Source of the DNA: Bipolaris cookei
Taxonomy: Eukaryota > Ascomycota > Dothideomycetes > Pleosporales > Pleosporaceae
Assembly: GCA_002286855.1 (NCBI GenBank)
Contig: NRSV01000082.1
Location: forward strand, 1-64,000
Length of the DNA: 64,000 bases
Reading direction: 5' to 3'
A program made the position numbers and the translations under genes. How positions within the stretch are numbered: the first letter of the stretch is position 1; every line of letters begins with the position of its first letter. Shown here in pieces: positions 10,617 to 20,926 of the stretch. Below the pieces are notes generated by a model. The model did no database searches. It saw only the letters and a list, made by a program, of their open reading frames with translations, and was not told where the DNA came from.

Positions 10617-11759
10617 TCAACCCAACCTCCCAGGATACATCAAACTCATGGATGCAATGCTACTCCCATCACTCTCCAAAAAACACCTACTAGGAGCATT
10701 AATCGCAATCGGCGAGACCCGCGCCGTAGCCTCCCTCGACAACCGCCACTCGGGCGGTACATTATGCTGCAAAACCTCCACCTCCGACACCACCCCGACC
10801 TTCTGCCCATCCACATCCGTCTGAATCCCCAACTCAGGCGTCGCATCCCTCGAGCTCCTTTGAATAATCCTCACAATCTGACTCAACACCCCAAACTCAA
10901 TCTTGAGCTTAAAACTATACAGCAGCGACTTGAATGTCGTCTGAATCATGTATAAGTTCAGAAACTCCATGGTCAGCAGCGTGGCATCGAGGAAGACCAA
11001 AAGCAGATTCATAGCAACGAGCTGCCACATCCACTTGCGCGTCTTGCCGTCGAAAATGACGAGCATGAGCTTCCGCGTTTCGCACAGGTAGACGCAAGAG
11101 ATGAACATTTCTTGAAGCGTGAAGAGCACCATTTGGATTTTCTCCATGATGCTGTAGCCGCGCGTGTAGATAGTGGGGTTCTTTGTGGTGTATTGGCGCA
11201 GGTTGAGGGTTACGGTGGGGACACAGAGGCAGACGGCGGATATGATTATTGTCCAGAAGATTAGGCGTAGGAGGTGCAGGTTGGGTGAGATGAGGTGCAG
11301 GCGTGAGTAGAGGACCATGGATTGGCCGGGGACCATGAGGACCCAGCCGACGGTGAGGAGGGAGTTGTAGAGGTAGGCCTTGTGGCCGACGTTGTTTTGT
11401 TTCATCCAGGCGCCTGAAATTGAGAAGAAATATCATGTCAGTTTACCTTCTTTTTTTTTCGCTTTTGAAGATACTTTGTACTCGGATGGCTTACCTGTTG
11501 CATAAGGCACGATACTGAGTGCATTGATGATTAGACTCCAAAAATACAGTCCAGAGTATTTTTTGAAGATACAAAAGATGAGGACTAGAAGTTCGAGTAA
11601 ATTGTACCACGCGATTGCTGTAAAGGCAGTCATTGCCCGTGGAAGCACTCGGTTAGCACCATAAATGTCGAAATTGGCTCCTGTGATGCCATTGCTGTGC
11701 GTCATTACGTTCGTCATGTTTGTTACTTCATGAACAAACACCAGAGATGAGATGTGCAA
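10617..11759 (-). CDS. Polytopic integral membrane protein, DUF7703-like
   Basis: Exons 11759-11495 and 11413-10617 give 353 aa. The protein has about seven hydrophobic segments: TAIAWYNLLELLVLIFCIF and YFWSLIINALSIVP in exon 1, then five more up to the segment FLDATLLTMEFLNLYMI. The cytoplasm-sized tail of about 110 residues is soluble and Ser/Arg-rich. The pattern KxYSGLYFWSLII near the second segment is typical of fungal proteins annotated DUF7703, a PTH11-like seven-helix group of unknown function. The start is uncertain: ATG at 11759 gives MHISSLVFVHEV, but methionines at residues 15 or 19 would also do. It is an intact gene inside an otherwise decayed region, about 300 bp beyond the pseudogene, facing it. 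Confidence 0.72.
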
Positions 11760-12665
11760 AACGCTGTGTTACCACAGTGCATACCATATTTACATATATG
11801 TTCCACATGAGTTGGATGGAGTATCAAGCCATAAGCGAGGTAATCGTGTGTCAGCAACGAGTTTGGTTGATAATTGAGTAGCTTGGGGGCCATGGGGCTT
11901 GATTGGTGGACATGAGACTAGTTTTCTGCAGCAAGGCCAGAAGCGAGCGTAAGTCGGAATACGCGAATAGATCGCAACACTATACTTAGATGCTAGACGA
12001 GGTATTCTCCGATAGCAAGATGCGATAAGCTTTTGCCAAGTCCCGTTAGGACGACCGGCAGACAAGCGTACGCTACGGAGATGCACGTCTTCAAAGGATG
12101 CATCATGTACTCTGGGTTCAGCTGCCTTATTAGGGATGGCTCAAGGCATGGGACTAGTTGTGTATCTCTTCGTAAACAATTAATGGATGTCAGTATGCAT
12201 ACATTGTTCGAAACTTCCGCATTACAAAGATTCATAAGGCCGCTATGCGATTAAGACATCAATCTATGCTAAAAGCCAAAAAATAGCCACATGTGTCCGA
12301 ACCTAAATCAGGCACTGAGGGAGTGATCGCGTGACTCCGGTTCCCCACAGATACCTGTGCACGGACCCAGGAGTACATCAACCCTTTTTCCTTTGAACGT
12401 AGAACATAGATAGCAACGAACCATAGTTACTTGCCACCCCCACTTACCCGCACGCTGTATACACCGTGCAACTAGCTGTATTGACTTAGACATCTTGCTA
12501 ACACCAAGCACTAGCTAGCCAATAGAGTCCATTCAGCAGCATACGTAATTTTAGAACAGGTTCCACATGCATACGTCAGGAAATCGAACGCTAGAATGAT
12601 AAAACGCCTTGCATGCTATGCCATTGCATGGCCCAAACTGAACAAAATCATTCAAAATCAAGAAT
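11760..12665. other. Intergenic, no gene seen
   Basis: About 900 bp between the DUF7703-like start and the 3' end of the cation transporter. Open frames on both strands are short and show no recognisable content. Confidence 0.5.
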
Positions 12666-14272
12666 TTAGTTCTCTGCGTGACCTGTGGGGCCTTGATCCG
12701 TGTCTATAACTTATTGTTAGTAACATGCGCCAAGGAAGACGCTTATCTACGTGGGTACTCACAATCCATTGTAACAAATGCACGATCTACCTCCTTCAAC
12801 CCCTCAAGGCAATACTGCAGGGTCTCTGCAATGTCATGACATGTCCTCAACGGAGTGTTCTCTTTCATGAGCACATCAATCTCCACACAGACACCGTCAC
12901 CAGCGTGGTAGACCTTAATGCTCTTGAAACCTAGAACAAGTGGTGCAAAGCGATACGCCATGAACATCATCTTGCGCTCTGTGCGGCTATCAGCAGCTTC
13001 TCCAGTAAGACGAGCAACGTTTTCAAGACAGGTGCATGCCCAGTCGTAGATGATGTACAGGGAAAGGCAAGCAGCACCAACAGGATCGAGCCACCAGACA
13101 TTGACCTGGGCACCAATGAGGGGAAACAGGAGGGACAAGGTATTAAAGTAAACATCTATTCGGGTTAGCCTTGAAATAATTGCAATATGTGTGAGTAAAG
13201 CTACCTGTCTTGCAATCCTGCGCGAGGGCCTGCACTTGTGTTGTCTTGACCCTGGCGCATCCAATCCAAATTGTTCCCTTGACAACAATGGTGGATACCA
13301 TTGAGAAGATGGCTGCAGGTGGGAGCATAGCTACGCTATGGTCACCGCTGGGCAGCAGCTTCTTTACTGACTCTTGAAGGATTTGGAGAAAAGAAATCAC
13401 CATAATGATGGAAAAGACGAGGATACCAATGGGCTCAAAACGCTTGCGACCGATAGGGAATCTTTTCTTCAGGGCCTGCAGACGCCAGCCCACCAGCCTG
13501 TTCGTAGTCCAAATGATGATTGTGCAAAGCAAGTCAAGAGCGGAGTCAACGAGAGATGCGATCAAGGATAGTGAGTTTGACCAGATGGCTGCGACACCCT
13601 TGGCAGCGAGCAGGAGAATATTGACCAGGACATTGATCTGGGGTATTGTGAGTTCTGAGCTAGACGACTTGCGACTTGGAACTCACGTTAATGGCCCATT
13701 TCACGTGCTTGGCTGCCTTTCGCCGTTTCTCGCGCTCGTCTTCGGGTAGGAATGGCTCCAAATCTTCTCCGCTGAGACCCAAGGGCCCTCTGTCCTCGGC
13801 TACACCGTCGTGATCAGTATCCCGGGGGTTCATGCTGTCGACAATGTCGTCGGCGAGCGAGGTCACGACCATGTCCACCTCGGCCCAGTCATCGATGCGT
13901 TCGTTTTGTTCCTCGTAGAATTTGCGTACTTGCTTATTCTTTATGCTTTTGAGCTACAGCGAGCATGTCAACACCCGGCGTGTTCAGATGGAGCTGCCAA
14001 CCTACGCTTTCTTCGCTTTTCCTGTACACCTCAAGCGCGTCGTGGTCGATGCTATCGATCAGCTTGCGCTTCAGGCCATTTGCGTGGTTGTCTCTCAACG
14101 TCTGCTCGATGGCATCACGAAACCGCTGGCTCGGCTTGATCCGGTTGGTAGCTCCATATCCGCTTTCCAGGTCGACACGCTGGTACTTTGTAAACTGTTC
14201 GAGGTCGCCATAACCGTTGACCTTGTCATTGGTGTTGCCGGTGCTGAGAAGTCTATGTCTGCCTCCAACCAT
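12666..14272 (-). CDS. Cation diffusion facilitator transporter (Mn-CDF type)
   Basis: Proton-coupled divalent metal transporter of an internal or plasma membrane. Exons 14272-14006, 13953-13687, 13637-13205, 13155-12763 and 12703-12666 give 465 aa. The N-terminal 175 residues are cytosolic and charged. The transmembrane domain starts at about 179; helix 2 carries the DSALD metal site (Asp209/Asp213), the DxxxD form typical of manganese-type CDFs rather than the HxxxD of zinc transporters. The cytosolic C-terminal domain (from about 340) has the usual fold with VYHAGDGVCVEID. The last exon of 38 bp is inferred from a GTGAGT donor, a CTAAC branch and a TATAG acceptor; it gives a family-like ending VTMDYTDQGPTGHAEN. 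Reading through instead would end EYPRR. Mn specificity is inference. Confidence 0.9.
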
Positions 14273-15045
14273 GACTGAATACTAGTAGAGGGATTTAAGG
14301 TTTGCAAAGTAGTCTCGATTGCAAAAGAGCAGGAGGGGCAGAACGCAGAGGGAAGTTGAGGGTGTGGTCGAGTATGGTTGAGAAAAGAAAGTACAGGACG
14401 AGGAAGACGCGACGCGCAGTCAAACCAAGGCGGGCACACGAGGCCGGTGACTTTAGAGATGTGGATGCATGATAGCGTGTGAGAGCGCATCATCGTCAGC
14501 AGTAGCCACACAGAAAAGGACCGTGCCCCTGCGGGAATATGCCATTCTTGGTGGAGCTTGTGCGAGCTTGCATTCAACGCGCATGAGGAGAAGCCATGAC
14601 ATCATCGTTCTTGGCAGGCACCAACCGCAACCATCCCATGGCGCTCCACCATCTACTGGTCAGTAAGGGAACTGACGTCAACCCACCTCGATTCCACACA
14701 CGTTTCGCATTAAACTCTACCCTGTTAAGACATCTTTTCATTGTCAACACGCGATCCACTGTGCCGATTATCCGAAAGCCAGCTACCAGCCACTCGGGAC
14801 ACCTTCCTCCCACCACTCCCGCGACCCATCCATGTTTCCAGCACATCCTCTCGCTACCTTAGGTACTAGTACTATTTTATTTACCTACCAGACCCTGTGG
14901 ATCGCAACCTTTCAAAGACTTGCCGATTTCTGTTGCACGCATAGGTGCAGTGAGAAAAATTGATGTTGTTGTTTGTCGCACGCGTAGGTGCGGTGAATTG
15001 ATGTGTGTATTGTCTGCTATCTACTATCTTCATTTATCTGTGGTG
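14273..15045. other. Intergenic with a short imperfect direct repeat
   Basis: This is the 5' flank of the cation transporter up to the transposon. No gene is seen. Two related copies of GCACGCRTAGGTGCRGTGA...ATTGATG lie at 14935-14965 and 14978-15003; they differ by two A/G transitions and a five-base A insertion in the first. Confidence 0.55.
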
Positions 15046-15047
15046 TA

Positions 15048-16868
15048 ACGTAGTTTACAAGCGAGCGTCGCACCCCACCAACTTCGCGCATCTCTATACA
15101 TATACAGCTCTACCACAAATTAATAAAATCCATATATGTTAAGGTAGCAGATTAAGTACTATCTCAGGTATCTTTTTTACATGTATGCGAGTTATGGCCA
15201 ATCTCTCTACACCTACTACAGCGCGCTAGAGCCTGGCGGCTAATACCTGATCGCTCTCCTCCTTGACGCTCTTCATGAGCAATCTGCTGATCAGCCTTGC
15301 GCTGAGCGAATAGATTCTCTCCAGCTCCCTTTTTTAGCACTCCTTGCTTCTGAATTCGCTTATTTTTACACTGTCTATGCTTTGTTGCTGCTTCATCAGC
15401 CTTCTCAAGGCTAGCGGTCCGATCGCGCATTAGCTCAGATGAGAGTATCATTACCTCTGCCCCCTTCTTAAGCTAGTTAACTGCTGCAATAGTTGAAGAT
15501 GGCGATGAGCCTTGACGCCACTGGACGCGATCACATATTAACGTTGATTGAGCTTCAAGCTCGCGTGTATTGCTAGGTGTACGAGCCTGCCAGAGAGCCT
15601 CTGTTAGAATGGCTGGTGGAGTAGGCGTACGCAGCTTTATATCAGGCTTTGATAGAACTGCGTCTGGCTGGAGAGGAACAAGGCCTGCGCCTCGAAAAGC
15701 TGAGCAGATATTGGCTGGCGTGAAGGATTGATCAAAGGCTGTCTTGAACGCTGGCAGAAACTCGAGCTTAGTGATGTGGTTGATATGGCGGCGGATTAGG
15801 CTCTCCGTCTCACGATTATACGTGCGCTTCAATGGCGAGAAGCAGCCAACTTCAAGAGGCTGGAGTAGGTGGGACGAGTGAGGCGGCATACAGGGAGTGT
15901 AGGTATTGTTCTCCTTGCAGAACTCTTGGAACTCAAGAGGGTGGTAGTTCTTATGGTCGTCAAGAATAAGTAGACGACGTGTACCAACAACGCGAGTCTT
16001 CGTATGGGCGTCGAAGTGCTTTGTCCATGCAACGCCTAGCTCGTTGTTCGTCCAGCCATTATCGCTGACTGCGATCGCCCAGTCGCGCGGGATCTCTGCC
16101 TCCTCGTACCAGGCAGATAGGTGATACTGGCTAGCGAAGACAAGGAATGGTGGGACTGACCAGCCAGCTGCGTTAATCGCTGCGATCAGCATCACCCACT
16201 CACGATTGCCTGGCTCAACTGCCTTTGGCCGGCCTCTTCTCTCTGACGCTATTATAGTAAGTTGAGTCGTTATCTTACCCATCATAAAGCCCGCTTCGTT
16301 AAAGTTGTAGACGTCCTCGTCGCAGATTTTGTACTTGGCCTTTGTCTGCTCCACAAGCTCAAACCAGCTCTTGATTAGAACTGGATCTTCGCATAGAGCT
16401 TTCTGTCTATCATAAGCTCAAATTAAACACTTTATAAGACTGTCTGTACGCTTGATAAAGTTACGTGGCTAGTGGACGCCGACCTGGCCAGCGCCGCGCG
16501 CAGCCAGCAGCTTATCAGCCATATCGCGCACAACTTCGTAGGTAGGCAAAAATCAACATAGATCTAGATCAAGTACATGATTGAATATCGCCTCCTCTTC
16601 TAGCTTGGTAAGCTTCTTTGAGTTGGGTTGGCAATCATGTCGCGCAGGCTTGCCAACGCGTCGGCGGCGGATTGTTCGTTCTGACACGTTATAGATAGCA
16701 GCAGCACTGCGATCACTCTGTATCTGACCAGATTTAATAGAGAAGATGGCAAGTTGAATGACTAATTCATTTGGAACCAGCTAACTAGCGCTACGTTGAG
16801 CTATTGCACGTTGAGATGAAAGAGGTGCGAGAAGTTGTTGTGGTGCGGCGCTCCCTTGTGAACTACGT
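15048..16868 (-). mobile_element. pogo/Fot1-like DNA transposon, copy 1
   Basis: The element is bounded by inverted ends: ACGTAGTTTACAAGCGAGCG at the left (15048 on, preceded by TA at 15046-15047) and the complementary ...CGCTCCCTTGTGAACTACGT at the right (to 16868). The length of about 1.82 kb suits a full-size pogo-group element. It carries one transposase frame on the minus strand (described separately). The right junction shows a four-base CGTA duplication relative to the left end, so the exact right boundary is uncertain by a few bases. The next element starts six bases away at 16875. Confidence 0.85.
15164..16800 (-). pseudogene. Transposase (DDE_1 superfamily, pogo/Fot1-like), inactivated
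   Basis: One minus-strand frame runs from about 16800 to the stop at 15164. N-terminal part: helix-turn-helix region with SAAAIYNVSERTIRRRR. Then the CENP-B-type region (YEVVRDMADKLLAARGAGQVG) and the DDE domain with YNFNEAGFMMG, WSVPPFLVFA, LLILDDHKNY, PPHSSHLLQPLEVG and FRGAGLVPLQPDAVLSK. C-terminal part: a zinc knuckle, CSRCREIGHNSHTC. In-frame stops occur in the CENP-B-type region (TGA after LDLDLC, TAG after QVGVH, TGA after IKCLI) and TAG after IAAVN at 15473, all in the same frame. In the DDE triad the first Asp of the usual DE/DEAG motif reads NEAG here, a further sign of decay. Confidence 0.88.
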
Positions 16869-16874
16869 ACGTTA

Positions 16875-18002
16875 ACGTAGTTCACAAGCGAGTGGCTCAT
16901 GCCCCCCCCCCACTAGCGCGTCGATGTCAAGACGTTATCACGCACTTTTATCATAGTCAATAAACTATTGCAATATACCGAATTAATTATCAGAATCACC
17001 GCTGTCATTTGCACTGTTTATCTCAACTGCGCAGGTACGAGCGTTGTGTCCAGTCTGCTTACAACGCCCGCACCACCTCTCTCCTCGCACCCTCTTCGAC
17101 GCACTCTTGCCGTCGCCACGACTGCTACCCACCTGTTCAGCTAATACTTATTGTGCTTCGCCAACAGTAAGAGTCTCTTCTGTCCGTAAGTATCGCCGCT
17201 TGTGGCTCTTCCTCTTACTTGCTTCATTTAGAGCCTCTTGAAGGCTGCTCATTTTCTCCATCATAAGCGTCATCTTATGTGCCATTTGCTGAGCCCCCTT
17301 ACTTAACTGCGCGACCTGCTCGTCAAGTGAATTTGTAGAATAACCACGGTGGCTTCTTACTCTCTGTCGAATAAGAGTACTTTGAGCCTCGTCTTCGCGG
17401 GCGTTGCGTGGTGTTTGCGCCTCCCAGGCGTCTACCCGTCGCGATGATTGTCTTGGTGTCTGCACCACCACACCAAGCTTTGATAGCACAGCCTGTGGGC
17501 TATTTGGGACTATACCAGCACCTCTGAAGCCAGCTTGGATATTTTCCTTCGTGATAGACTGCTCAAAAGCAGCCTTAAAGGCTGGTAGGAAGGTCTCCTT
17601 GCTGATATAGTGGGTGCAGTTAAGTGCCAAGCCTAAAACTACGTCGCCATACTTGCGCTTTAACGGCACGAAGCAGCTGACATCAAGAGGCTGCAATAGG
17701 TGAGATGAGTGTGCAGGCATGTAGAGAAGAATAATATTCTTCTCATTGCAAAGGTCTTGAAAATCGACGGAGCAGTGGCTCTCATGGCCGTCGATAATAA
17801 ACAGTCGATACCCACCCACGGTACAGCCCTTTGTATGGGTATCAAAGTGCTCTAACCACACAAGAGCAGCCTGAAGGTCTGATTCAGAGTTGGTTAACAG
17901 ATACCGATGTTGTTAAGCCATAATGCGTTGTAGTGTCGACGTTGACGCGCTGGTGGGGCGTGAGCCACTCGCTTGGGTAAGCCACTCGCTTGTGAACTAC
18001 GT
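16875..18002 (-). mobile_element. pogo/Fot1-like transposon, copy 2, internally deleted
   Basis: The ends are ACGTAGTTCACAAGCGAGTG at the left (16875 on) and its inverse CACTCGCTTGTGAACTACGT at the right (to 18002), flanked by TA at 16873-16874 and 18003-18004, the target duplication of this superfamily. At 1128 bp it has lost roughly the first half of the transposase. The right end carries a second partial copy of the terminus: GCCACTCGCTTG occurs at 17964-17975 and again at 17981-17992. A run of ten or so C residues lies just inside the left end (about 16902-16911). Confidence 0.85.
16983..17905 (-). pseudogene. Transposase C-terminal remnant (DDE_1, pogo/Fot1-like)
   Basis: The frame begins within the DDE domain (TNSESDLQAALVWLEHFDTHTK) and continues through YRLFIIDGHESH, MPAHSSHLLQPLDVSCF and FRGAGIVPNSPQAVLSK. 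A coiled-coil-like stretch (QQMAHKMTLMMEKMSSLQEAL) follows. The tail is a zinc knuckle, CGRCKQTGHNARTC, then the acidic ending NSANDSGDSDN. One in-frame TAA at 17148 separates body and tail and could come from CAA. The N-terminal DNA-binding half and the first catalytic residues are missing, so this copy cannot encode active transposase. It is clearly diverged from copy 1, so the two are different family members rather than a recent duplication. Confidence 0.85.
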
Positions 18003-18004
18003 TA

Positions 18005-18485
18005 GCTATTGCTTTTTTTCTTGTTGAGGTGGGGCATCTATGTTGCCGTTACAGCGGCTTGTTGGGGTGGGGCGTCCTTGTTGCCATTACAATGGCTTGC
18101 TGCTTCAGCTCAACTGGAGTCATTGCTTCTGCGGCCTTGCATAATCTGGGATAATTTCTTATAGTAGAAATGCACATGGACTTCATGACTCTACTATAAC
18201 CACATTGTGGCATCACATGACCCTCCAGCCAGCCAAGACGTGATAAGCCCGCCGGTACTTTCTTCGACTGCTTTACATAAGCAAGGCCCCCCCACAACCT
18301 CTCCCCATGTTGCCCCGAGCCTGTCGTCTTAGCTGCAAAGGGAGAGGCGAAGCTCGCCACATCACTTCCCATGCTTGCCGTGCTTCACATGCTTCCCGTG
18401 CTTTCCGCAGCGCACCACACTACATGTTATAACCCCCCCATGTGTCCTTTTGCATCGTGAGCATCCTGCCTCCAATCCACTCGCC
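18005..18485. other. Intergenic, promoter side of the membrane protein at 18486
   Basis: No gene is seen. Besides the tandem repeat at 18021-18096, the last 120 bp before the start codon are pyrimidine-rich with repeated CATGCTTCCCGTGCTT-like words (about 18370-18402). Confidence 0.5.
18021..18096 (+). repeat. 38-bp imperfect tandem duplication
   Basis: Two adjoining 38-bp units, 18021-18058 and 18059-18096, share TTGTTG.GGTGGGGC and TTGCC.TTACA..GGC. They differ at only a few positions, mostly A/G or C/T transitions. The array begins 17 bp beyond the right TA of transposon copy 2. Confidence 0.75.
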
Positions 18486-19686
18486 ATGGCACCCCCAACA
18501 GCCCAGCATCGCCGCAACGGCGATGGGAAAATCCTATTCCTCTATGCCGTCCTCGCTCTAACAGGCCTCTACACTATGCGCATCGTGACCTCCATGGCTG
18601 GTAACCCTGTTGGCCTCAAGGAAATGTTCCGGTCTCACAAGCTGCCTGATGGCACCCCTATCAAGACAGATTATACTGGCATCAAGCCCCTCGACAAAGG
18701 CTTGGCTTTCTTAGTAACCGCATTTGTATTCGGTCCCCTGCGATGGAACGAGGCCTACTACTGGCAGCAAATCCACTTTTTGCTACAATTCGCGCCCATC
18801 ATTGCAGTTATGAATGTCGAGGCCTGTCGAAACGGGAACCAGGGTAATTGGCTGAAATAGTGAGTTGCGCACGGGACAGGCGGTATTCGACCGGATGTCG
18901 CGGGATACTACTATTCTGTTACTGACAATTTACAGTACTGCCATCTGGGCATTCTTGTACCAGAATATCGGAGGCTGTTTCATTATCACCATTTGGTGGA
19001 TGTTATTCCATTACCAAACAAGTCCCAGGTCTTACTACCAAACCGGACGCACAGTACCGCTGCCATATGCTCGGGTCATGTTACCATCAATCGTATTTCT
19101 ATACATCATTCCCACAATTGCCATTTGGGTCCCCGAAGACAAAAGCATTTCCACACTACAATCCGTCTTGGCATTCTGGCAATTCACCCCCATATTCGTC
19201 AACATCCCGCTCTGGCTCGTCTCCCTTACCAGCTCACTAAACACAACCAACCAAAAGAAAAATGCCGAGGTCTTTCATCTAAAAATCATGTATGCAGTTT
19301 TGTTCTTCTTCTCGGTGGCAGCGCACTGGTATAGCATCTACGGAATCTCCGTCTCCGAACATCCTGACGCAACGTTCGCCCGCGTCTTCGTCCCTAGTAC
19401 ATACACTTGGAGCAAAGATATTCCCTGGGGCTTGCTGTGGATCTTCCAATGGGATTGGATCATTATTGGCATTATGTATATTATCTCTGCCTGGGTCGCA
19501 GCGTGTGACGTCCAGCGGATAAAGAAGGGCGAAGCTTCGCTAGAAAACTTCTTTGAAAGCTTTCTTGTCATTATGACGATTGCCATTGGTGGTGGCCCAG
19601 GGGCAGCTCTCTCAGCAGTTTGGTTTTGGAGGGAAGGCAATCTGGCCACGATTGAGGGTGCATCGGCAGTGAAGAAGGGGCAGTAA
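18486..19686 (+). CDS. Uncharacterised polytopic membrane protein
   Basis: Exons 18486-18859 and 18936-19686 give 374 aa. I do not recognise a named family. About eight to nine hydrophobic segments are visible: ILFLYAVLALTGLYTM (about 16-31), LAFLVTAFVFGPL, IHFLLQFAPIIAVMNVEA, TAIWAFLYQNIGGCFIITIWW, a segment at MLPSIVFLYIIPTIAIWV, IFVNIPLWLVSL, IMYAVLFFFSVAAHWY, IPWGLLWIFQWDWIIIGIMYII and a final stretch near FLVIMTIAIGGGPGA. Aromatic residues are frequent inside the membrane, and the loops are short. No soluble catalytic domain or signal peptide is seen. The intron is placed inside a Tyr codon (TA|T) with GTGAGT donor. The two-exon structure and clean frame indicate a real gene; its job is unknown. 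Confidence 0.75.
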
Positions 19687-19834
19687 GTGGACAGTATGAT
19701 GAGATTTCACACAGTTGAAAGGACAATAAGACCGCTGGCGTATTAGGAGATACAAGACCTTAAAAATTCATCCAGAGTAATCTCATAGTGCCTGAATCAT
19801 ATTGAAATTGCTTTCACTCTGTGACAAAGACCGT

Positions 19835-20926
19835 TTATAGTCTTTCTAGAACTGGTGCAAAAACATCTCTGACATCCTCCAGCAACGGTGACTCCAGCAC
19901 CTTCTCCCAATCGTCTTGCAATATACTCTCCAACGCATCAACCCCAATATCGACCAGTTTCTGGGTACCAGCTCCATCTGCCCATTCAACACGCGTAGGC
20001 CAGAACGCCACATGCACTCCCCAATGCACCACCATTCTCCGCACCCACATCTTCCCCAACGCGTCAACATCCTTCCTTTCAGCAACGTACGCCTTCAAAA
20101 ATGCCACAAGCAAACCTCTTCCCCCTCGAAACCGATCAAGCAGAAAAGCCTCAGCAGCAAACTGCCCAACGTCCGTTGCGCTGGTACCCCTGCGAACCAT
20201 TTCCCAATCCACAATCGTGAGACTGGCGGATTGAGTCTCTGTCATACGTACGAGCACGTTGCCGGGCCAGAAGTCGCCGTGACACACGCATTCATCGTCC
20301 GTGGCGAGTAGACTGCCGAAGTCCTCGTTGATTCGGTGCGCGAGTTGAGTGTCATGGCCGAATTGCTCGAGGGCGAAGTGAAGATTGCGGTATGAGTGGC
20401 GGTATATGGCGATTCCGATGGGATTGTTTCTTGCACTACTGTCTTGGCCTTCGAGTGTAAGAGAGATGTTAGTAGAGGAATTGTGCAGTGCTGCAAGCCA
20501 GGTTGCGAGGTGCTGGCCGATTTGTGAGGTGTTGAGTTCTGAGTCGGTGTATGCGTCTTTGAGGTTGCGAGTTCCGCCGTCTTCGATCTCGAGGAGCTTG
20601 TTCTCCTTGTTGTAGCTCATGAGTTGGACAGCATGTACAGTGGTACTTAGTGGGTTGGCAAAGAAAGGCTTGCTTTTGGAGCCAAGCTGAGTGAGGATGT
20701 TGGCTTCGTAGTCCATTCGCGTGGGATCAAAGGCGAAATTCTTGTTGCTGTGGAGGTATGGTGCAGCGTGCTTGAAGATAATTGTAGATCCATCTTGTTT
20801 TATGCAACGGTATACGTAGTTTGCGGTGCCGCCTGAAAGTAGTTCTAGACTGGTGTGTCCTGACCGGGTCGCAGAAAGATAGTCGCTAAGTCCTTGCTCT
20901 GTTGTGAGATCGTATGGCGATGCCAT
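19835..20926 (-). CDS. Aminoglycoside phosphotransferase/MTR kinase-like protein
   Basis: Single exon, 363 aa. It has a protein-kinase-like small-molecule phosphotransferase fold (APH family). Visible features: a Gly-rich loop SGGTANYV (31-38), a candidate ATP-binding Lys at 52 (IIFKHA), the catalytic HGDFWPGN (His216, Asp218, Asn223), and the metal-binding Asp240 in IVDWE. Length and order suit methylthioribose kinase or fungal APH-domain kinases, which phosphorylate small metabolites; the substrate cannot be read from sequence. All catalytic positions are present, so it should be active. No signal or membrane segment is seen. It converges with the membrane protein, 148 bp apart. Confidence 0.88.
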   Translation of the reverse strand: MASPYDLTTEQGLSDYLSATRSGHTSLELLSGGTANYVYRCIKQDGSTIIFKHAAPYLHSNKNFAFDPTRMDYEANILTQLGSKSKPFFANPLSTTVHAVQLMSYNKENKLLEIEDGGTRNLKDAYTDSELNTSQIGQHLATWLAALHNSSTNISLTLEGQDSSARNNPIGIAIYRHSYRNLHFALEQFGHDTQLAHRINEDFGSLLATDDECVCHGDFWPGNVLVRMTETQSASLTIVDWEMVRRGTSATDVGQFAAEAFLLDRFRGGRGLLVAFLKAYVAERKDVDALGKMWVRRMVVHWGVHVAFWPTRVEWADGAGTQKLVDIGVDALESILQDDWEKVLESPLLEDVRDVFAPVLERL

